Assembly: GCA_951640165.1 (NCBI GenBank)
Contig: OX621237.1
Span: 14,198,001 to 14,262,000, forward strand
From: Pseudoips prasinana
Taxonomy: Eukaryota > Arthropoda > Insecta > Lepidoptera > Nolidae
Reading direction: 5' to 3'
DNA: 64,000 nucleotides
The translations under genes were made by a program, and so were the position numbers. Each line of letters begins with the position of its first letter. Position 1 is the first letter of the stretch. Positions 9,758 through 21,330 of the stretch are shown here, in pieces. The notes under the pieces were generated by a model. That model was not told where the DNA came from. It made no database searches and saw nothing but the letters and a program-made list of their open reading frames with translations.

Positions 9758-10269
9758 AACGTAATTACTAATTCTTACTAAAAATGTTTGTTATTGTATT
9801 CTTTCTTACTCTTTACTTTGTTAACTTAATTATTCTCTTTTAAACCAAATTATGTACATATGCATGTGATCCTATTTTCCTAAGAATGTATAATAAATGT
9901 ACCTCTTCATTAAGCGTGGAGACCTGGTGTCCTGAAATACAGGCCTTGAGCCTAGTTTAGGCACCAGTCTCCCACAATATTATAATTGTTACCTTTAACT
10001 AATACACCTTATACAATTTATTCTGTAATATTGTGGTGAGAGAATAAAACATTATTATTATTATTATTATATGTTAATTTTTAACTTCACGAATGGACGC
10101 GTGTCGCCCAGGCCTTCAAGCAATACAGATACAACTTTCATGTTCAGATCGACGTTAAAGCTTTTATGAAAGACTACCAATGAAACAAATGATTCGGTTA
10201 CATTAATATTTTGTTTTAAAATGTGATTTGGAAATCGGAAGCTGGAAAGCTGGATGCCGTTCATCATTT

Positions 10270-10373
10270 GGGGGGGCTACTGCCTAATTCGCCGGCAATC
10301 GTGATCACGAACCTTCATCTATTTGAACGCCGATGACTATCATGATAACCGGCGAATTAGACGGTACCCCCCC
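10270..10373. mobile_element. small palindromic MITE with G7/C7 ends
   Basis: The left end is seven G then CTACTGCCTAATTCGCCGG. The right end is the near-perfect complement, CCGGCGAATTAGACGGTA then seven C. The 104-bp unit has terminal repeats of about 25 bp and no coding capacity. No clear target-site duplication is visible. Confidence 0.55.
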
Positions 10374-11339
10374 TGGTCACAGATAGCTGGAAAACATTCC
10401 GCCGTTGTATTACAATACCAAGCCAATATTAAAATATTAAGCGAAAACAAACTACGGGCATGCACTGCTTACTCTTCCAAGGTTATTTATACTCGCTCTG
10501 AAAAATACTTGTTTTTCGGTAAAAGGGACAAGAAAAACATCTGAAATCGTATTACGTACAAATAAACTGGTGGGACGCCTCAATCACGGTACTATTTATT
10601 CAGGAACTGGTCTCCGGAGAGGCGAACAAGATGGATCGCGGTGTCAACACGAATTTGCATCCCTTGTTTGTCTCGGAGGAGCGTCGGCGGAAAAAACACC
10701 GCAATCTCATTGTGTTCGGTGCAGCGGGCGCGGCGCGGCGGCTCACATCAGTTATTCGCCGGTGCGGCCGGCTAACACGATTATCTGTCGTTTCGAACGA
10801 GACGCTCTTTTTTCCGTTCCCTTGTTTTCCAACTTCACGTCTGCTCCATTGTTTTTTCTGAATAGGAAATGGGATACGTCAGACGAAAAATTGACAAAAA
10901 TATGGCCGACCCCAATGGAAAATAGTGGGTTTTGCGATAGGATCTGTCGGAACCTGCGCCCGCTGTATGGGAAATTTTATCCGCAAGATACTTTTCTTGT
11001 TTGTCATGTTTTTGTAATGCTGATTTTATTTTTTATGTAGGTAGACAATTTAGCTGTGGTTCGGTAGCTTGATATTCGTTTTTATAAGATGACAATTTGG
11101 GATACATGGAGATAAGGATCGTGTTACCAAGTTGAGGCACATCGTACACGCAATAAGCTCCGGATTTGGTAGTAAGTAGACAGAGAGTATGGTGTACAAG
11201 CTATGTCACGAACAATTTCCGTGCTTCAAGTCGTCGTTTAACATTAAATGGGCGTGGGTGGCCCTCAGTTCACGAACACTTACTTAAAACCCTATATAGG
11301 GTTACATACATAATATTAACTGTATTAATATGATTATTT
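10374..11339. other. unique stretch, GC-richer at 10560-10980
   Basis: Overlapping ORFs of 156 and 76 codons occur in two frames of the GC-rich part. Neither shows a known domain, and open frames are expected in locally GC-rich DNA. No repeat is recognised. Confidence 0.4.
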
Positions 11340-11550
11340 TTGCGTAAAAATCTTAATGCGGTTCACAGCATACATCTACTTACCAAGTTTCAACAGTATG
11401 GTTCTTATAGGTTCGGAAAATAGTCGCCGTGACATACGGACGGATAGCCATACGGACAGACATGACGACTACATAACCCGTATGTAGTCGTCATGTCTGT
11501 CCGTCTGGCTTTAGTCCGTTTTTTGCCATTTGGCTACGGACCCTAAAAAC
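11340..11550 (+). repeat. interspersed repeat carrying an internal inverted duplication
   Basis: It contains AAGTTTCAACAGTATGGTTC, GACATACGGACGG and TTTGGCTACGGACCC, parts of a dispersed insect repeat. Inside, arms 11452-11474 and 11482-11504 are perfectly complementary over 23 bp with a 7-nt loop, and pairing continues imperfectly outward. Confidence 0.55.
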
Positions 11551-11634
11551 AACATTTTGAGTTGCAATTAGTAAAGGCAGTAGTTATAACAAATTATGAA
11601 GAAAAAGTCTGAGAAAAAAATTACGGAGACTGTT

Positions 11635-11745
11635 TATTATAATTATATCCTGGGACATTATACACACGACCATCTGATCCCAAACTAAGCAGAGCTTGTA
11701 CTATGGAAACCAGATAACTGATATACTACATATACTATTTTTCTT
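11635..11745 (-). repeat. SINE family S5, 3' part only
   Basis: On the minus strand it reads GGTTTCCATAGTACAAGCTC, then TGCTTAGTTTGGGATCAGAT and GTCGTGTGTATAATGTCCC. This is the same tail as the fuller copies at 35840 and 51060. The tRNA-derived head is missing. Confidence 0.7.
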
Positions 11746-11749
11746 TTGA

Positions 11750-11950
11750 ACACAAATTGGTAGTAACACAATTAATAGCCAGAGGGCTAGCCATTTCTTG
11801 GGTCAGAGGATCAGCATTGCCATCCAGCGTGGCAATACGGCTAGCCTTCTGGGCACTTTTCCCATCTGTGATGCGGAGGGATTATTCGACGCCTCTTAGT
11901 GTAAATAGGGTTTCTGTAGTTTTTTCTAATTTTTACATTATAATTACATT
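11750..11950 (+). repeat. possible 3' end of a decayed retroelement
   Basis: The stretch with CTTGGGTCAGAGGATCAGC and GCCATCCAGCGTGGCAATAC is GC-richer than its surroundings and is followed by AT-rich DNA. It recalls the 3' coding end of lepidopteran LINEs, but no domain can be shown. Confidence 0.25.
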
Positions 11951-13179
11951 AAATTTATTTGCATTATTTAATTTAATTATTTACTTTTAAAATTAAAGGT
12001 AATATAATATATTATAAGGTAATATAGGTATTCAAGGTAATATATAATACATTAATAATATCCTTACACTATAAATAGGAATCAGATTTTTATGTGAGCC
12101 AATGTGGATCCATTTATGAATAATAATAACTAACTAATAACTCTTCAGTTCTTGAAACTAAAAACTATGGTTCTTACATTGGTCCAACTATTAAAAGTTT
12201 ATTGTTATAAGTTGGTGATTTGGCCGTATTTACAACTCATTTGAAGTGTCCCGAGTGTCAGTAAGCCCACTCTCATCAGTCTCACCTCATTAGTACTGAA
12301 GCTATTCCACAAAAACCTGTTCCAACCAAAACTAAACCATCAGATGACAGAAACGATGCTAAATATTTCGGCAATGCTCCCTTTCTGTGAAACAAGATGC
12401 ATTTCTGTGATTTATGATCACAGTAAGACGTTACAAATTGTTTTCTGAAATCGATGTTTGCCTTATTTATTACTTAAGGGGCTGACAATAGTTTTTTTTT
12501 TTCGCTTGTTTTTGCCGTAGTATATCTAATTTATGCTTCGTAATTTTACCTAACTAAAAAAACGTTAATTAGACATTTATATGTTATGAAGAAACTTGAA
12601 GAGAATGCTCCCTCGACAGATTAAAATGCAGTTGGCTTTATTAAATGCTCAAGAAATAGGACGTAATTTCTTTTCGTAGTTTGTATATGGTTATTATTTA
12701 ATTTTGGTTTAATCTGTATTCATGATTGTATTCATTTATAGGTATGGAGAGAATTTTATAATAAGGGAATTCTTTGCTGTCTTAAACTTGACATAACATT
12801 ATATTTTGCTACCAATTAACGTTTTTGTTCAATTTCGTCTTTGTTATAGTTCTATTCTATTCGCTCTATTTTGACCATCACTTGGAACGTTATCGAGGTA
12901 ACACCAAAAACAGGGTATTCTCAGCCTCTTAATGGTGACGCAGGAAGTTTCACGGTTACCGATAAATATGTCGTCTAAGTTGTCTTTTTATATCCGACAA
13001 AATCGAATTATCATAACTTAATGGTGCTACAACCTAATGTTTAGTAACAAATTGCAGTGACATGGAACTATAATTGCATCATGAATTACAGGTAGAACTA
13101 CACGCAACGGCTCATAAAGATCGCTCTAATGTCTTCATACGGCACTCACAAACGCCTCAACACGACGGAATAGATTCAC
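11951..13179. other. AT-rich stretch, nothing recognised
   Basis: Long AT-rich DNA with an (AATATA)-like tract near 12000-12060. No repeat family, exon or RNA gene is recognised. Confidence 0.4.
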
Positions 13180-14060
13180 CAAAGTAATAATTTCCTCGCG
13201 GCGCAGTGAGGCCGCAGAGTAGCTCACACGCTCTAGCCAAACCGCTGATTACGGCTTGATTACACCCTACAAAAACTTTCATAACCCGGAACTTCCATTG
13301 CCATTAGTGGCTAAAAAACAATTATTGACGCCTCATGATAGCAATTAACACCCATCTGTTATTACGACCAAATCTTTACTTTTGGTAGACCTGCTATCAT
13401 GTTTAATGAGTCTCTCTGTGCGCTGCTGATCTTCGAAAGGTAACATTGCATTTTTTTCCTATTAATGGGAATTGTATCTTCTTACGTCAGCCGTAGGACT
13501 GTTTGAGTGGAGAGGAGTAGAATCGTGTCGAGTAGACGTGTGAAGCTGACGCCTCCCGCAGGCGGCGCGCGCGCAGACCACCCGCGCTCGACCACCGGCC
13601 GCCCGAGGGCGTGTGCGTTCACACATGGATGCCTAATAGTTACGATAATTTTCTAGTTTTTTCGTTCAAATGACATCCTTGCAAAAATATAGATTATGGT
13701 TGTGTTGTGATCGTATCGCATATAAGGGGACTTGAACAAAATCACTCTGTCAAGAGGCAAATGGTGTCCAACGTCTCTTATCTTGAGATAACAATCGTTT
13801 TGTCGATTTACATACGTCAACAAGGCTGACCCAGAACTGAGGCACAGCCGAGCATAGTATGACGTGGGCTAGGAGGTTCAGTGTGGTCCGTCGCCGGGAC
13901 ACTGTCGGCGCAGCGGCCGGCACGCGCGCTATGCGCTCGATCGGCGCGCCTCGCTCTCGTAACTCTGCTTAATAAATGACCAGCGCGCAGTATTAGGCGG
14001 ATCGCATACATCATTTATGTAAATTGTGACGAAGACATATCTAGCTCGGTCGTTTGCTGC
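13180..14060. other. GC-elevated low-repeat tract
   Basis: Two GC-rich blocks (13190-13640 and 13810-14060) contain CG-rich runs such as GGCGGCGCGCGCGC and motifs like CTGATTACGGCTTGATTAC. No known repeat is present. ORFs on the minus strand here overlap in several frames and look non-coding. A regulatory or promoter-proximal region is possible. Confidence 0.3.
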
Positions 14061-16039
14061 CTTCACTCGACACGACGCGCATTCCGTTTTATTTTGTTGT
14101 AAATACCTTTGAAAGGAAAAACATATATAAATACCAAGGATCATAACACAATGTCACGACATTCATTAAATTATTAATCTTAGTAATTAGGTATGGAGCA
14201 GTGCTGCTTATTAATTGTCGTTTAATTTATGTACTAGGAAAGCTTAATACTTTGTTTAACTTGAACTTCAACGTGCAATAAAGATAGTGAGTGAGTAATA
14301 AGGCAGACCAATATCAATCACTACCGAATTACCTATACAAAATGTAGGTTACGTATTTGCATACATCAGTAACTTACACACTACTACTAACATCATACAA
14401 ATATTCGTACACGTACTAAGCTACAGGAAATTGTTTCTCGTGTCTCATGGTCCTCCAGACCTCGATCATTAAGTTACCCATTTCTCTTGGCAGCTCTTTA
14501 TCGGCCAGTAAGAAGGTAAATAGGTTTAGAGCTTTTCCTACATGTGGCATATAATCGCACTTTGATAAAGAACCATATAATACATATACTATTATGTAAA
14601 ATTAGATTTAATTGATCAATTAACCATGAAACAAATCAGTCGTATCCCTGAACCGTTTTCTACGTAGTAATAAGAAATTAATAGATATAAATATTACTAA
14701 AAACAAATAACATAAGAAAATTGCGTATCACACTTAATCTATGGTTAATACACAACTTGTGTATCAACTTTTGATTTAATTATCTTTCATTTAAATGCTA
14801 TTTATTGATTAAACTTAATATATTTCCGGACGGAGACGGTTCTTTATAAAACTTTTTGTTTAATCATTCAGGCATATAACGCTTTAATCATTTTAATATT
14901 TTAATGCTATGAAGAAGTGCTTCCACAGTAACACTGTAAATTCTAAATGATATATATTTGCCATTAAGCTACCTTAACTATGTAGTTAAATAATGGTTGA
15001 CATGAAGTTACCAAAATATTGTTAGAAGTCAATTGTAGGATGACATTGTATTTAGCCAACACATCACAGCATGATAACCAGGTGTCGCACTGCCAACGAC
15101 ACTCATATATTATATATATCATGCTGTTATTCCTTTATTCTTCAAGTGTAACGTCTCTATGTCCTGATTCACTTTTAAAAGCCCCTCAGAACAAGGGGCG
15201 ACTGTGTGAACAATGTCTTTGTGACAAATATTCAAAAGCATTTAAGATTGAAAGAAGATTGTGCACTAAATCACTAATCCTTTAATCAGTTTTGTAATAA
15301 AACATTGCTTGTACTTAATAACTGTCATGATATTAGTGAATTTGATGAATGCATTTACTTCAAATGTCGATCGATAAGATTAGTTTTTGAAATAAAACAA
15401 TAAACATTTTTTTATCAAAAGGTGGCATTACTCCCGGATTCTAAGAAAGTCTTAGAACAAAAACAATTTTTAATGTAATCAAATTACTTTTTAATTGGTT
15501 CTTATAGAAAAAGGGATCTTTTATTTCGTAAACTTAGTTATGGCGCACAATAAGGAAAATAAGTGACAGTTTAAAACCTGTTCAAAATGCGCTCCTGACA
15601 AGTATTTCTGACGTCTGACATTTTTAAGTATGCCCAACCTTTTTTATAATAATTTCTTCAAACTTAAAACTAATTAAAATGTCATTAAAATAAAATATTA
15701 TTTACTGTAATGTAATTACAATTAACTTTAAAACAATACGTCGCTCAGAGGTCAAAAAACGAAATCAGCTAGACAATGTAATTACGAATAAAGTTATTTT
15801 CAATCCTGTATATCTTGAACCAATGATCGTATTTTTAGATAGATTTGCAGGTGATTATTTTATAATAATTACCTAAAAACCTACAGATACAACTATATTG
15901 CTGGGACATAATTAAAAAATCGGAAACATTTATATTTTATGAAGTATATGGAAAATATTCGTTAAAAACATCATGAATTATATAATATAATAAACTGTAA
16001 TTACATTTTTACTTCCCGATGTTAAAGATAATTCCATAA
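14061..16039. other. AT-rich stretch with one small candidate ORF
   Basis: Mostly AT-rich unique sequence. The only item of note is the short ORF at 14416-14550. The 88-codon plus-strand ORF at 15019-15285 has no recognised domain. Confidence 0.4.
14416..14550 (-). CDS. candidate small ORF or 3' exon, unknown
   Basis: A 44-codon frame starts at ATG 14550-14548 and stays open 18 codons further upstream. Its peptide includes GKALNLFTFLLADKELPREM and MIEVWRTMRHEKQFPVA and looks protein-like in composition, unlike the surrounding AT-rich DNA. I do not recognise a family. No strong splice acceptor is seen upstream, so it may be chance. Confidence 0.2.
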   Translation of the reverse strand: MPHVGKALNLFTFLLADKELPREMGNLMIEVWRTMRHEKQFPVA

Positions 16040-16192
16040 ATCATCATCATATCAGCCGAAAGACGTCCACAGCTGGACAAAGGCCTCCCCCAAAGATCTC
16101 CACAACTGCCGGTCCTGCGCTATCCGCATCCAGCGATTTCCAGCGACCCGCACAAGGTCATCGGTCCATCTTGTAGGGGGCCTGCCCACGGT
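16040..16192 (-). mobile_element. RTE-type LINE, 3' end fragment
   Basis: On the minus strand it encodes RWTDDLVRVAGNRWMRIAQD and then LWRSLGEAFVQLWTSFG, the characteristic C terminus of lepidopteran RTE endonuclease-reverse transcriptases, followed by a (ATGATG) tail. It is strongly 5'-truncated, as usual for this family. Confidence 0.75.
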
Positions 16193-16792
16193 GCTATATT
16201 TATATTCCATAAATATTTACTTAAAATTCCCTTCACATTTAGGTAAGATAACCTAACCACAAGATCGGCAACCATCTGCCGGCGTCATTCGAGTCTCGTT
16301 AGCTCCCACTGCGCCATTCATCAGAAGCTCACTCGCGACTCACTCACGACTCATGACACTATTAAGACGTTTTCACAAGCTACCTATTGTATTCTTGAAT
16401 TATTGTGGGCGTCTACTAGTATAAACTAAATGTTGGTTGCCCGCAATGAATGCCATATTTGCGGTCACTCGCTGGTGGCCCGTCCAATGACTTGTGAAAA
16501 ATTACTCGTTTTTGTACTCGACTTGGAATAGGTACGACTTATTGTTATCGTAGCTCAATGATTTAGTGATGATTTTTTGCTGCTGGAATCACTTGGAATT
16601 GAGGCCTTCGTAGAGAGATTGTAATCGAATTACCCTTAGTAATGTACTGAGTACATTATTCTGGATATCATTTCGAAAACCAAGATTATTATTGAGGGCA
16701 TGATTATTACTAGTAGATGATACCTCTACAGTAGTCTTAAACCATGCGATGATCTATTTAAGAAAAGTAGCTTACAAATTTTCAGTGTATTT
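16193..16792. other. unique stretch, nothing recognised
   Basis: Moderate GC at 16240-16520 with no known repeat or coding signal. Confidence 0.35.
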
Positions 16793-16900
16793 AATCATCA
16801 TCATCATGTCAGCCGAATGATGTCCACATCTGGACAAAAGCCAAAAAATTTCCACAATGGATTATATCCATCATTTGGAGAGATATGCCATGATGTCCAC
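16793..16900 (-). mobile_element. RTE-type LINE 3' end, degenerate
   Basis: (CATCAT) tail followed by GTCAGCCGAATGATGTCCAC and TCTGGACAAAAGCC, the same 3'-terminal order as the copy at 16040 but with more substitutions. Confidence 0.6.
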
Positions 16901-16959
16901 GCTTGACAGACGGGTCGGCGATCACAGTGAGATGGTCATAGTACACAAAAGAAGTTTAT

Positions 16960-17110
16960 GTTTTTTTTAACTTTACGAATGCAGTTAGCCTAGGAGGCTT
17001 TTGCTACTTTACCGGACTATAGAGGCGAGCGAGAACTAAAACTGTCTATTCAAAAGAACACACGTTCTCTTGAACATATACCCTCGGGACGACTACTTCT
17101 CCCCCCAGGG
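16960..17110 (+). repeat. repeat H fragment
   Basis: It carries AGTTAGCCTAGGAGGCTTTT, then TACTTTACCGGAC and AGAGGCGAGCGAG, in the same order as fuller copies at 45790 and 58905. Confidence 0.45.
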
Positions 17111-17345
17111 GATGAGATGGGGTTGCGATATTGTTATTGACCGTCAGCCTCACCAGTGTATTTAATAAACATATATAATAATCTGAGGATTTATCTTTTT
17201 CAAAACGGAAAATTCTTATACAGGCAAACATATTATATTCTATTAGTAGACCTTAGGATTTAGAAGCTTTTACTCGACTAAGGAAACATTCTATAACATT
17301 TTTTTCATTTAAAAAGACTGTTGACTGTCGCGTGGTACATTTCAT

Positions 17346-17470
17346 ATGATTGACGGACACAATGTACACTCAAACGCAGAACAACTACACACAAATAGTT
17401 GTCTTGTGCGGCGATTGAACCCGGGACACGAAGTGGCTGAGAGACACACATACTATCCATTCATTTTTTT
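17346..17470 (-). repeat. tRNA-derived SINE, family S1
   Basis: On the minus strand there is an A-box region near CTCTCAGCCACTTCG and a B box GGGTTCAATCG. Its 3' end, GTGTCCGTCAATCA, matches the copy at 34685. Confidence 0.55.
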
Positions 17471-18159
17471 AACATACGTCTTCTTAATCATTATTAAGAA
17501 GAACTTAGAAGCGACATATTCAACAATGTAAGTGCCACTCTTCGTGTGTTAACATTTTTTAATGACTCATTAAAAGTAGATATATAGGAGTTACTAGGTG
17601 GTCTGTTCTGACAAAAATCTCCCACCGACCAAATAAAAACATTTAAGTACTCTTCGCACCCTTATGTCATAATTACCTAGGCACCGATAGAAGTATTTCA
17701 CTCGCAAACAATAAACCATTAAACTACAATAAGGGCAGTTCATTAAAAACCTATCAGATAGCATCACCTTGGAGGTCCGTGTTTGGACAACTCTGCCACT
17801 AACATGGCACCCCTGTGGCTTCGCAAAACTGGATTTTTTTCACGCCCTCTATCTTGGTTTGTCAACTGGCACATTAGCCAAGGTGTTTCGACCATGGTGG
17901 TCGTTTTTTGCGCCCCCACACTCCGTTAATTGGTGACAATTGTGATCTTCGACCATTTGGGTGAAGAGAGATGTTTTCCTACGACAGATGCGTTAAAAAT
18001 GTCAGTAGCACAAACAAAGCATTATGAAGTTGTATCTTAATACTTTTGAATAGCATTCATTGAGTGCTTCTACTGAAGGATGTGTAACAAGATGCGAAGA
18101 AATTAAATATGTGTTTTGATCACTTTTGACCTTTCTCGACACGACACCGATTTGATCAT
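17471..18159. other. unannotated stretch
   Basis: A GC-richer block at 17765-17960 (GGAGGTCCGTGTTTGGAC, GGTGTTTCGACCATGG) looks repeat-like, but I see no second copy in this window. Confidence 0.35.
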
Positions 18160-18495
18160 CTACATATATCAATACATATAATAAAATCGTAGGAAAGTCA
18201 AAACTGTACATTGAATATTTTTTTAAAAGGATACTTTTGGCGTAATCTTCAGTCGATATCGAAGCTAAAAATATAGTTTTCAGAATTTTTGTCTGTGTGT
18301 CTGTTTGTCTGTATGTATGTCCGGGCTAAACTCAAAAAGTACTGCATGGATTTACTTCAAATTTTGCATGAACATTACTAAAATGTCGGGTCAACATATA
18401 GGCTACATATTATCACGCTATCACCTACGGGGGAGGAGGTGTGAGCATTTATAAAATTTAACGCGGGTAAAACTGCGGGGCACAGCTAATAATAA
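18160..18495 (+). repeat. repeat J, related to the foldback core at 25.8 kb
   Basis: It begins ATAATAAAATCGTAGGAAAG, continues CAAAACTGTACATTGAATAT, then (TGTC)n, GTCGGGTCAACATATAGGC and ends with a CGCGGGTAAAACTGCGGGGC-type hairpin. The same blocks recur, inverted, at 25840-26125. This copy has one arm only. Confidence 0.65.
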
Positions 18496-18714
18496 ATATG
18501 TATCCTTATAACTGAAGATTAATTCCAGGCGCGGTGATAACGGTAAATCCCTCCAAATAGCAATGTTATATTAAGAATAGAATTTTTCTTTAATCGAGTA
18601 ACCAAGACTCAATAATATTGTTAGTAAAAACTTAGGGCTATGTTAGTAATCACAGATATTTAACACACACAATTATAGAAACCTTCGTTATAGGAAGCTG
18701 TTGCTGATAATTAT

Positions 18715-18844
18715 GTACAAACGCCAGCACATCAGGCTACCCCAATCTGTCAAATTTCCCCAATTGAAAGTGAAACTTATGCATATCTGATAAAGTTGAA
18801 AATCTAAAAAAGAAATCTGACAGCTGGATGTGCTGGCGTCTGTA
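18715..18844 (+). mobile_element. MITE family M1, copy 2
   Basis: It has the same terminal repeats as copy 1 (GTACAAACGCCAGCACATC at the left, GATGTGCTGGCGTCTGTA at the right) and the same CAATTGAAAGTGAAAC centre, with a shortened right half. Confidence 0.75.
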
Positions 18845-19179
18845 ATAATATCAAATACATTCTATAGAATAATTTCATTTGTTGATATCCTAGTATATAT
18901 TTTGTTAATTTACATTGAACCACACTCAAAGTTCAAACATGTGACTGATTGTTTTTTTTTTTCAAAACGTGAAATTATTATAAAAAGGGCAGTGGTCGGT
19001 TACTTTTAGATTAAACTTATTACTTAAACTTATGCTATAGGTAATAGCCGATCCATCTTCCGGGATAAATCATATCCTATGCTTTGCAGCGCAAAATGTA
19101 TTTCTGTCTCCGTCTACATTTTAGGTAAAGATGGGAGACAAAAAGACACCAAACAAATATACTTGTAGAATCATAACAT
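18845..19179. other. AT-rich stretch, nothing recognised
   Basis: Nothing beyond a short T run is seen. Confidence 0.4.
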
Positions 19180-20485
19180 TCATGACAGTACGTAAGTATG
19201 AATACTACAAGATGTAGTTCCTCCGTAAGACAAATAAAACTTGCTCCTACAGAGTAAAGACGTTTAATGACAGTACGGAAGTATGACTATAAAGTTACTA
19301 CACGATGTAATTACTTCGTAAATTAAATAAAACTTGGTCCTACAGAGTAAAGACGTTTACTGACAGTACGGAACTGTGACTATAAAGTTACTACACGATG
19401 TAATTTCTTCGTAAAACAAAGAAAACTTGCTCCTACAGAGTAAAGACGTTTACTGACAGTACGGAAGTATGAATGCAAAACTACTACAAGATGTAGATCC
19501 TTCGCAAGATAAAGAAACTTAGATACTACTACAGAATAAAGACGTTTAATGACAGTACAGAAGTATGAATTTAAAGATGCTACAAGATGTAGATCCTTCG
19601 TAAAACAAAGAAAACTTGCTCCTACAGAGTAAAGAAATTTAATTATAACACGGAAGTATTTTTTTTTATTGCTTTTGGAAGAAGACGATGGAAGTATGAA
19701 TTTACAACTACTACAAGATGTAATTCCTTCGTAAGACAAAGAAAACTTGCTCCTACAGAGTAAAGACGTTTAATGACAGTACGGAAGTATGAATGTAAAA
19801 CTACTACACGATGTAATTCCTTCGTAAGACAAAGAAAACTTGCTCCTACCGAGTAAAGACGTTTAATGACAGTACGGAAGTATGAATGTAAAACTACTAC
19901 ACGATGTAATTCCTTCGTAAGACAGAAAACTTGCTCCTACCAAGTAAAGACGTTTAATGACAGTACGGAAGTATGTCTGTAAAGTTACTACACGATGTAA
20001 TTCCTTCATAAAACAAATTAAATTTGCTCTTACAAGGTAAAGATGTTTAATGACAGTACGGAAGTATGACTATTAAGTTACTATACGATGTAATTCCTTT
20101 GTAAAACAAAGTAACTTGCTCCGACAGAGTAAAGACGTTTAATGACAGTACGGAAGGATGACTGTATAGTTACTACACGATGTAATTCCTTCGTAAAACT
20201 AATTAAATTTGCTCTTACAGGGTAATGATGTTTAATGACAGTACGGAAGTATGACTATTAAGTTAGTACACGATGTAATTCCTTTGTAAAACAAAGAAAA
20301 CTTGCTCCTACAGAGTAAAGACGTTTAATGACAGTACGGAAGTATGACTGTAAAGTTACTCCACGATGTAATTCCTTTGTAAAACAAATTAAATTTGCTC
20401 TTACAGGTTAAAGTCGTTTAATGACAGCACGGAAGTATGAATGTAAAACTACTACAAGATGTAGGTTCTTCGCAAGACAGAAAAC
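19180..20485. repeat. tandem satellite, about 93-bp unit, about 14 copies
   Basis: Each unit repeats TTTAATGACAGTACGGAAGT, a CTACTACACGATGTAATTCC-type core and CTTGCTCCTACAGAGTAAAG. Unit starts fall near 19261, 19350, 19448, 19546, 19767, 19858, 19950, 20043, 20135, 20228, 20319 and 20409. In the distal half two variants alternate (AAAGAAAACTTGCTCC and AATTAAATTTGCTCTT), giving a dimer of about 185 bp. A stray partial unit lies at 20810-20830. A 119-codon ORF across the array is a by-product of the repeat. Confidence 0.9.
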
Positions 20486-21104
20486 AAGAAAGAAGACTTA
20501 CTACATACTATTTTGTGTTAATTGATGTCGTTTTATTTTTGTTTGTCTTTTTATATTTTCTTTATTTTAATTATAAGTATAATTTGATTTAATTACTAAT
20601 TGATAAATTGGTTAAGTTAAGTTCAATTTATATTTTTGTTTATATAGTTTATTATCACTTTAATTTTATTACACTTTGTTTTTAGCTTAGGTTATCATTT
20701 CTATTTGTGGTTCACCTGTTATTGGCAACTGTATAAGGCCATAACTTGGTACCAATCGTTATTTGATATGTTATATACAGAAGATGTTGGTGCACCTTTA
20801 AATAAATAAATACTCCTACAGAGTAAAGGTAAACGTTCACAAGCGGCGCACAAAAAGCCCACTCCATTAGTTTGATAGCAACAAGTAGCGATGCAGATAA
20901 CTGGGGCACATGCATTTTTTCCTGATTTCTATTTACGGTGTTTCAAGAGTGATGGATTCTGCGGCTCACTAAGAGATTAACCATGATGCTACCGACTATT
21001 GAGGAGTCCTGGCGCCAGACATTCGATACAGCGTTAGTGCTCTTAAGAGCCCTTTGAAGAATTATTAAAAAATCTTCACGTTTATAAATATACTTTACTT
21101 TTTT
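20486..21104. other. AT-rich stretch, nothing recognised
   Basis: Flank of the satellite. Apart from the stray unit fragment near 20810 nothing is recognised. Confidence 0.4.
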
Positions 21105-21330
21105 AGGGTTACGTACCTAAAGGGTAAAACGGGACCCTATAACTAAAACTTCGCTGTCTGCCTGTCCATCTGTCACCAGGCTGTATCTCATGAAGCGTGA
21201 TAGACAGTTGATTTTTTCACTAAGTCTCCCATACAACAAACGCAATTTTTTTCTCGATTTATAGATAATGGTACGCAACCCTTCGTGCGCGCGTCCGCCT
21301 CGCACTTGGCCGGTTTTTTTGTACAAGACT
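21105..21330 (+). repeat. arthropod-wide interspersed repeat
   Basis: It begins GGGTTACGTACCTAAAGGG and TAAAACGGGACCCTATAAC, passes CACCAGGCTGTATCTCATGA and ends CGCACTTGGCCGGTTTTTT. I know this layout from many insect genomes. A 69-codon minus ORF across it is spurious. Confidence 0.65.

Larger units (their letters stand above)
7263..10082 (+). mobile_element. LINE-B, 5'-truncated CR1/L2-group non-LTR retrotransposon
   Basis: A truncated endonuclease, a complete reverse transcriptase, a 3' UTR of about 410 bp and an (ATT)n tail at 10052-10070. Candidate target-site duplication TTAATTTTT occurs at 7263-7271 and 10074-10082. It is AT-only, so it is weaker evidence than that for LINE-A. The 5' truncation removes most of the endonuclease. 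A frameshift near 8170-8195 makes the copy non-functional. Confidence 0.8.

Noticed and set aside
10570..11040. 156-codon ORF
   Set aside because: Locally GC-rich DNA, a second overlapping ORF in another frame, no domain, and an odd Cys/Gly-rich then hydrophobic composition. Likely chance.
19380..19739. 119-codon minus-strand ORF with internal peptide repeats
   Set aside because: It is read across the 93-bp satellite. The repeated peptide merely mirrors the DNA repeat.
19180..20485. CRISPR-like array
   Set aside because: Repeats are contiguous without unique spacers, and the context is a eukaryotic genome.
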